Shown here piece after piece: positions 57,552 through 64,000 of a DNA stretch of 64,000 nt (positions within the stretch are counted from its first letter, which is position 1; each line of letters opens with the position of its first letter). Made by a program: the position numbers and the translations under genes. The stretch comes from Strongylocentrotus purpuratus (lineage: Eukaryota > Echinodermata > Echinoidea > Camarodonta > Strongylocentrotidae), in the NCBI RefSeq assembly GCF_000002235.5, contig NW_022145599.1:21316155-21380154 (forward strand). The letters are read 5' to 3'. The notes beneath the pieces are model-generated. The model saw only the letters and a program-made list of their open reading frames with translations, had not been told where the DNA came from and made no database searches.

Positions 57552-59390
57552 ACACATAGCCTCTTGTCGATGGCCCTCGATCGCGTTGTTGGAGTCCGTA
57601 AATTCTGGCGAGCGAAGCGAGTCAGAGAAACCGAGCGCGAGCGAGGGCCTCTTGACAAGTGATCTGAATTATATATTCATGAGACCCGATTTCCTACTGA
57701 ATTATGCATATCTAGACCGCAGCGATTGTGGGTGTGTATGTGTGTGTTTCGGGATTGCCCAACTAGGCTAGTCTGCAAACACAGACCCTAATTTGACACT
57801 TTATCTATTTAGTGATCTGAATTGCTTATGTTTTACTTTGTTTGGCGAATATTCCGACCCTAGAGAAGTCGGTGAAAGTCATCCAATCAGAGAGAGCTAC
57901 TATGACGTAATATCTACCGCTCTGTACGAATTCCCTCCGTGAGAGCGAGACTGGCCGCCTAGTTGTAGTCTGCAATCACAAACCCTGGTCAGTCGTAAAA
58001 GAGAGTCTGCACTATAAGACTACCATAGTCCATGTACTATAGCTGCTTCTGACCTATATTAGTTCAACCAGTAGGTACCTTCTTCTTCTTCTTGATTTGT
58101 TTTTGTTTGGCAATCAGTCACAGTTGACTATTTTTGCCACACACTATTTTATGAATTATTTATATATATACATATATGTACAATTTCATGTCATAAATGA
58201 CTATTTTTAGGATTCTTTCTCTTTCCATCCTCTTTCCTTCCTCTTTTTTTCTTTTTAGACTCTATAACTTTTTTTAGAGAGAAAATTCAATAAATTAATA
58301 ATTTTGGAAAGAGACGACGGCCTAGCAAGTTGTGAATGAAAAACGCCTATAGACTAAAACTAAACGTACGTACTTGTGTTTACGCGCACGTGCGCGTTCA
58401 AATATCACCTCACGTATGCACATGTGTACTTCGCACTTACCCCCACCCTTTTCAAAATGCCATCTTACCAGTCTTTGAGGTATATTTCGCAGACTTTCGG
58501 TTTTAACCTAGGTCACTCCGGCATAGGTGAGGGGGTGCCAGCTAGCATGTGATGTTGGAGGTGATCACCGAATTGTTAGAAAAAGTAAATGGTCAAATTA
58601 GTTACAAGTATTGTGGGCTTTATTGGTGCAAGAAAAAGGAAAAGAGAAGATAAGAAGAAAAAAAAAAAAAAAAAAAAAAAAACTTAACAACAATTTAATT
58701 GTTTTGATACAGCCGCTTTGTTCTTAAAACGAAGCGAACTATTGCTTTTTGTTTAACTATTTCTGAAAGTTTAAGTAGTGTCATGATTTCCTGTGGATGT
58801 GATAAATCAGTTTCTACGAGTAACATAGCTCTTTCTATTATGTACTTTGGGCATTCAGTGAGAAAGTGGTTTACAGTTTCAGTACGTCCTATGCAGTTAT
58901 TGCAATGGCCTGTCGAGTGTATATTCAATCTGAAGAGATCTAAGTTCAAACCTATCACTCCTATTCTTAATCTATGGAGAATACTTTCTTCAAATCTGTT
59001 CAACTTACATTCATATGGTTGATTTACTGTAGGCAGTATATGTCTAAGAGATCTATCAGAATTATTCCATCTGTCTTGCCAGAGTTTTATATACCAATAG
59101 GTACCTGGGCTAGGCTTCTCTCAAGGCACAATGATTTTTTGATAAAGTGTCAAATTAGGGTCTGTGTTTGCAGACTAGCCTAGTTGGGCAATCCCGAAAC
59201 ACACACATACACACCCACAATCGCTGCGGTCTAGATATGCATAATTCAGTAGGAAATCGGGTCTCATGAAGATATAATTCAGATCACTTGTCAAGAGGCC
59301 CTCGCTCGCGCTCGGTTTCTCTGACTCGCTTCGCTCGCCAGAATTTACGAACTCCAACAACGCGAGGGCCATCGACAAGAGGCTTTGTCA
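57552..59390. mobile_element. Composite element with ~250 bp terminal inverted repeats
   Basis: The left arm (~57552-57803) starts CAGCCATG and includes GCGAGCGAAGCGAG and GATTGTGGGTGTGTATG. The right arm (~59142-59390) is its inverse with few changes. The two arms differ near the tip (TCACACATAG against TGTGACAAAG). No transposase is seen; the interior holds a LINE fragment. Confidence 0.7.
58695..59095 (-). pseudogene. C-terminal fragment of a non-LTR retrotransposon ORF2
   Basis: A minus-strand frame is open from ~59095 to the stop at 58695. It reads WQDRWNNSD, then HRLRIG, HCNNC and NHFLTECP, which together form the C-terminal zinc-knuckle-like region (CxxC...H...C) found after the reverse transcriptase or RNase H of several LINE groups. 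The catalytic domains are absent. It lies between the inverted arms of the composite element, so it was either captured or inserted there. An A-run on the plus strand at 58658-58682 borders its 3' side. Confidence 0.7.
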
Positions 59391-59852
59391 CACATGGCTG
59401 AAAAGACAATATTCTAATTAATAATTTAACATATTTCCCACATGCCTATAACAATGAAACTACACAGAATTGTAGTTATAAGGTATGCTTGAAAGATATG
59501 TGAAATAAAAATTTAAAAATATTGTTCAGCTTTTTTAAAATAAATTTACGAAAATTGCTATTTCTACCAACTGACTGCTGTTTTGTGTGTGTATGTACAT
59601 GGGGCGGACTGTGTGCACAGGCAGTGTGATGATGATCACCCTACTTTTACCAACTCTGGCACACAAATTATAGATTACTATAGGTTAGAGTACTACTATA
59701 GAGTACTAAATTTGAAAAATTGTTTGATGCACTATTTCCAATACAATCCCCATATAAAGTTTATAATTTACACGTAAATTGTGTCGGTTAATACCACGAG
59801 AGATTTATATTTATTACTTTAAACTATCTCCTGGTTCGTATCTCATTCAAAG

Positions 59853-60080
59853 CCTCTCTTGTTTCTTCGAATGAGAAGACGGGCACTCGTTGTTCGGACG
59901 GATTAGGGCTGAATTACACCTTACCAATGTTTATCGAATGTAAGATGAAACTGCATCCTAATGGCAGCATGGTACAGACTATTCCAAAGCTCATCCCATA
60001 TTCATCTGCGAAAGCTGCTTGTCCAAGAAGGAAGAGTAAACTGGGGATCCCACCCGGACACAGAGTGTGCAAATTTCCAG
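59853..60080 (+). CDS. Candidate second sushi-like exon
   Basis: An acceptor after CATTCAAAG and donor CCAG|GTAAGT define 228 nt that is open in phase 1-1 (75 codons). The residues IECKMKLHPNGSMVQTIP ... GHRVCKFPG align by eye with the exon at 38069 (Cys, Asn-Gly, a Met, Thr-x-Pro, then Cys-Lys-x-x-Gly). This supports a shared half-sushi origin. Several Cys more than expected are present (CSDG before and AACPRR inside). No neighbouring exon confirms it, and the acceptor choice is a guess based on phase. Confidence 0.4.
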
Positions 60081-60642
60081 GTAAGTCGTTATTTGCCTGC
60101 TATAAAGATGATAACGCATATAATCTGTTCTACTGTTCAATTCTTTAGAAAATGTAATAGTGTAAATCCTTGCCAAAAGTGTCATAAGATTCGATATATA
60201 ATAATTATGTTGGAGACCATTTTAAAGACATTGGCAACAAAGGTGGAGAGTCTATCCAAAAGCAGTCGGGTTTTATAGCCAGAGGAGCAGCCAAAAGCCC
60301 CCCCCCCCCCCCCCCCCAACAAGATGGTTTGACTTCATCCAGTCCGTGACACACCTTCGCCAAGAAAAGGAAGTAATGTCACTAGACATCACAAAACACG
60401 AAAGACTGTCAAAAGCTTAACAACTTCGATTTTGTTTTTGTTTTTAATTCCCGAGGTGAGGGTGTTGTTAACTTTACTAATCCCTAGTCGAACAGGTGTA
60501 GATGGTTACATAATCCTTTACAATGAGTGCTACATAACATGTTCCGGCGACGATCGATCTACGATTTCTCTAAGTTCAACCAGGAGGTTGGGATTTCCCG
60601 GTTCAACCTACTGTAGTATACATCCCCATGCATGTACCTAAC

Positions 60643-60754
60643 CAGGCGCGTACGCAGGGGGGGGGGGGGGGGGGGGGGAATCTCCTTTGGAAATTTTTTG
60701 TGTGTAAACCCCCCTAAAAAAAAACCTAAAACCCCCCCCCCCCCCCCCCCTTTT

Positions 60755-60791
<37 letters not shown>

Positions 60792-61033
60792 ATTAAAAAA
60801 AAAAAAAAAAAAAAAAAATTATTCCCATGGCCGACCTAAAAAAGGTGACCTTACCCCCCCCCAATGGAGCAAAATGTCAAATTTCCAAATTTCGAGACCA
60901 AAAAAAAAAAAAAATGTGTCCTCTTACCCCCCCCCGCTTATTCAGCGGCTGGCTGAGTCGTTGCGAAATTTTCGGACCGATTTATAAATGTTAAAACCCC
61001 CCCCCCCTTGAAAAAATCCTGCGTACGCGCCTG
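60643..61033. mobile_element. hAT-like MITE with homopolymer tracts and 8 bp target duplication
   Basis: Ends CAGGCGCGTACGCAGG and CCTGCGTACGCGCCTG. TACCTAAC stands on both sides (60635-60642 and 61034-61041). The interior is made of long G, C, T and A runs. Confidence 0.8.
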
Positions 61034-61034
61034 T

Positions 61035-61061
61035 ACCTAACCCTAACCCTAACCCTAAACC
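61035..61061 (+). repeat. Interstitial telomere-like repeat (CCCTAA)n
   Basis: About four units of the CCTAAC type stand directly at the right border of the MITE; TTAGGG is the usual animal telomere unit. Confidence 0.75.
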
Positions 61062-62500
61062 TCACAAAAAACTTTATTGCGACACACGCCATAATAGCAC
61101 AACTTTGGCAAAAGGAAAACTGGAGCAAATATTTGATAATCAAATTGCAGGGTCCGGTACGGGATAAATTCGAGAACCAGCAGAATTTCAGAATGGCATA
61201 ATTATTCGTTCATGTCATTACAAAAAGATATTTGACAATAACTTGTACATAAACACGGCTGCGATACCTTATAGTTAACCTTACAAGTAATATACAACAA
61301 ATTCTTGAACATGTTTAGGCTAATTTCGGTCAGCGCGCCGAGCCGCTACCCGACTAAAGCCATTGCATTAGAGCAATTTGGAGTTATTAGTATTAAAATC
61401 TAGTAGCGTGAAGTAAAAACATTATTTTTGTAGTAGATTTTGGTCATCGGGTACTTGGATGTTTTGTTTATGATTTTTTTATTCAGGAGCATTTCATTGT
61501 TCACAACACTTTCTGTCGACAAAGTTCGGCACGAGGGCTTGAAGTGTAGATATTGTTGTGATGTTCGGCTCTAGGGGCTTCTGACAACGCATTTCCGGCG
61601 GACATTTTTGTCATTTTGTGCATGTGTGTTTTTAATGCACAAAATTACTATTCTACTTTGAAAAGTTTTGATGCATGGAGAATGCAAGATGAAATCGTCC
61701 TAACAGATTATTTTGTTTTTGGGAGGGGGCCCAGTGTGTGCTAAACCAGACGGTTTACAGTTATGTTTGAAGCGATAAAAACCTATGCATTCGATGGAGA
61801 TACTCTTTTTATGACGTTCTGAAACCAGGCGATCAATAAATAATTCAGTTTATTTTATTCATATATTTGCAGTTTTATTTTACAGGGTAGCATTGTCAGT
61901 TACAAAACTGCTTTCTTCAATGGCTCTTTTGGCCTAGATTAAAATGTATACAATATTGAAATGAAAGAAATATCAATTGCTAAATTTCTATTCAAGTGTA
62001 GTTTCCTAAAAACGTTTGAAGTCGATCATAGTTGAAAAGCAATTTGTTAATCAGACAACGTTGATTATAAAAACTATGTCGGAAGGCATTACAACCAATA
62101 TCAAAATAATGTATTATTTTGTGGGGATGTGAGCGAATAATCGGTTCAGGTTACTGTACTTCCATATCTTGATTGGTCTGCCTGCCTATTCACAAATAAT
62201 ATAATGTATCCCGTCCTCCAGCATGATATCAAGAACGAGCAACACTTTAATATATTAAATTCATTTGCTGATGTTTAGTACGTTTAGCATGTGGTTGTCT
62301 TAGCAACACAACATGGCGAACAGATCACATCGGCAGAAAGATGATGATACGCTCCAGTGATTCGAAACTTAATCTTATTGTTGGATTATTAATCAGCCAA
62401 GTAGTCTGTTTACCATCATTATTAGCACACCTTGTCAACAAGAGGTTTTGAAACATGATCAATATAAATCAATTAGATTAACAGTGATGATATGTAAGAT
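61062..62500. other. Non-coding stretch
   Basis: AT-rich, with no gene or repeat that I can support. Confidence 0.5.
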
Positions 62501-62512
62501 ACTACTACAACG

Positions 62513-62514
62513 TT

Positions 62515-62561
<47 letters not shown>

Positions 62562-62746
62562 ATAATAATAATAATAATAATAATGAACGATTACAATACG
62601 TCATTCCTATTAAAATTGACAGCGCTGTCGCAATTGTGAAAAATATTGTATATTTGTGTATTATTTCAAATGAAACATAACAGTACAAAATCTACGTCAA
62701 TAATAGCAGTACTAGTAATATAAAGCAGCAGCAGCGGTAGTAGTAA

Positions 62747-62798
<52 letters not shown>

Positions 62799-62900
62799 TG
62801 TAGTAGTAGTAGTGGTAGTATTACTATCATTATAATGGTAATTATTATTATTGTTACTGCTATTAATAGTAGTATGAGTAGTAGTCGTCGTAGTAGAATA
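62513..62900. repeat. (CTA)n/(AAT)n and (GTA)n trinucleotide repeats
   Basis: (ACT)n at 62513-62560, (AAT)n at 62560-62585 and (AGT)n at 62738-62820 with imperfect flanks. Leu or Val runs predicted across them are not genes. Confidence 0.9.
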
Positions 62901-62993
62901 CAGTAATACTTTATATTTGTCAAGGGTATAGAGGTTGTTGCAGAAATAAATGTATTCCTAAACAATCGACAATCGCTGAGCTATAGTTCATTG

Positions 62994-63860
62994 CAGGGGC
63001 GTAGACAACGGGGGGGATGAGGGGGATGCATCCCCCCCCCCCCCCCAGCTCACAAGGTGGGGGGATGGCATGTACAATCATCCCCCCCAGGTTTTTGGGA
63101 ATGATATTTGCTTACTTAATAAGTCATAATGATGATAATAATAGTAATAATAATAATGATAACAATTATAATATTAATAATAATAATAATTATGATGATG
63201 ATAATAATAATCCTCATCATTATTGTAATTGTGTTTATTGTTATTAGCCGCATTCACACGGTGAAAGCCAATACAGACGGTAAAAAAAAGAAAATCTTAC
63301 AAGTATTTTGTGGTTATCTTGTGGTTTAGATACCACAAGATAACCACAAGATTAAACAGGCGCGGATCTACGGGGGGGGGGGTTAGGGGGTTTAAACCCC
63401 CCCCCCCCCTTGGGCGGCCCAAAAAACAAACAAAACTAAAAAAAAAAAGGGAAAAAAAGAAGGAAAAAAAGAAAAAAAAGAAAAAAAGAAAGAAAAAAGA
63501 ACGCACGCTGGAGAGAAACCCTTTCAAGTGCAAATATTGTGAGAAGATATTCAACTCATCTGGTAACTTAACCAAACACATGATAACTCTGGATATAACT
63601 GTGTATCTAACTGTTACTTGATTTAAAAAGGCGTTATCATGCACTGCTTTTTATGGTCTCCATTGTGTTAATAGATGCCAGGAAAACATCACTTACGGGG
63701 TTCAAATAAACACCCCCAAAAAAATCGGCTCGCCGCTTCGCGGCTCGTGGACGATGCTCCGCATCGTCATTATATTGGCAAAAAGCAAAAAAAATGAGCA
63801 AAAAGCTAGATCCGCCCCTGAGTCATCCCCCCCAGGTTTACGAACCTGTCTACGCCACTG
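62994..63860. mobile_element. 867 bp hAT-like MITE with 8 bp target duplication, nested content
   Basis: Ends CAGGGGCGTAGACAACG and TGTCTACGCCACTG. GTTCATTG occurs at 62986-62993 and 63861-63868. Inside are an ATA/ATG-type repeat (63126-63225), a second G/C-tract element from 63356 (CAGGCGCGGATCTACGG) to ~63822 (TAGATCCGCCCCTG) and a zinc-finger remnant. Confidence 0.8.
63500..63590 (+). pseudogene. C2H2 zinc-finger remnant inside the MITE
   Basis: ACG CAC GCT GGA GAG AAA CC encodes the typical linker THAGEKP. One extra C then shifts the frame, and the next frame reads FKCKYCEKIFNSSGNLTKHM, a C2H2 finger with CxxC and one His. The second His is not seen (the sequence reads HMITLD). It is a captured and decayed piece of a zinc-finger gene. 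Confidence 0.65.
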
Positions 63861-63892
63861 GTTCATTGTCCTGCCTCCTCTTTTTTCTACAG

Positions 63893-63994
63893 ATTGTGGC
63901 GAAAATACCTGTCAAAACGGCTGGTGTGAAGAGACTATGAAAAACTTCAAATGCCACTGCTCTGCCGAATATCGAGGGAAACGTTGCACTAAAA
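63893..63994 (+). CDS. EGF-like domain exon
   Basis: 102 nt, phase 1-1, acceptor TTTTTTCTACAG and donor AAAA|GTGAGA at the window edge. It encodes 33 residues with six Cys in EGF order: C-GENT-C-QNGW-C-EETMKNFK-C-H-C-SAEYRGKR-C. EGF modules are extracellular and disulphide-bonded, and the 1-1 phase is usual for them. Lacking the Asp/Asn pattern, it does not look calcium-binding. Being in the same strand and phase as the SRCR and sushi-like exons, it could be part of the same gene or start a neighbour. The gene continues beyond the window. The hAT-like MITE target duplication ends only 24 bp upstream of the exon, next to its acceptor. Confidence 0.85.
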
Positions 63995-64000
63995 GTGAGA

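Noticed and set aside
62312..62360. Short frame ATGGCGAACAGATCACATCG... with a good start context
   Set aside because: It ends after 15 codons and has no splice donor or similarity that I can see.

Overview
This window is animal nuclear DNA. Its spliceosomal introns, Helitron/Helentron, CR1/L2-type LINEs, many MITE families and tandemly duplicated SRCR exons fit an invertebrate deuterostome. An echinoderm such as a sea urchin is the most likely source, but that is inferred from gene and repeat content, not proven. There are no operons. Most ORFs above 60 codons are chance frames in repeats.

Layout. (1) 1-6960: a Helentron-type rolling-circle transposon encoding HUH Rep, PIF1-like helicase and a C-terminal endonuclease, split by one missing A inside an internal coding repeat. 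(2) 7034-9170: three copies of a ~0.6 kb unit, each carrying a fragment of an unrecognised exon; the middle copy is interrupted by a 455 bp MULE-like MITE with a 9 bp target duplication. (3) 9.2-11.2 kb: AT-rich and simple-repeat DNA. (4) 11.2-21.56 kb: a tandem array of ~1.2-1.8 kb units with tRNA-like Pol III promoters, CpG-rich Z-DNA-like tracts, TGACGTCA sites and Helitron-like hairpin+CTAG ends, followed by an intact tRNA-Arg(ACG). (5) 22.4-24.73 kb: a GGGGCAC minisatellite and a 5'-truncated, stop-broken LINE (minus strand). (6) 26.28-29.74 kb: a complete-looking coding set of six exons for a 271-aa SAM-dependent methyltransferase (plus strand). (7) 30.4-38.05 kb: MITEs, foldbacks and microsatellites. 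(8) 38.07-47.79 kb: plus-strand exons of a modular extracellular or receptor protein: one sushi-like exon, two Thr-rich exons and four SRCR exons. The SRCR exons lie in a ~2.27 kb tandem unit that carries two MITEs. All of these exons are phase 1-1 except the last SRCR copy, which has its own stop and an internal frameshift. (9) 48-63.9 kb: mostly transposon-derived palindromes and MITEs, with a possible second sushi-like exon at 59.85 kb and an EGF exon at 63.9 kb, both phase 1-1.

The shared 1-1 phase lets the sushi-like, Thr-rich, SRCR and EGF modules be duplicated or skipped without changing frame. Whether they form one gene or two cannot be decided here. The transposons explain most of the other structure: complete MITEs ride inside the SRCR duplication, and preserved target duplications or empty sites let several insertions be defined to the base.
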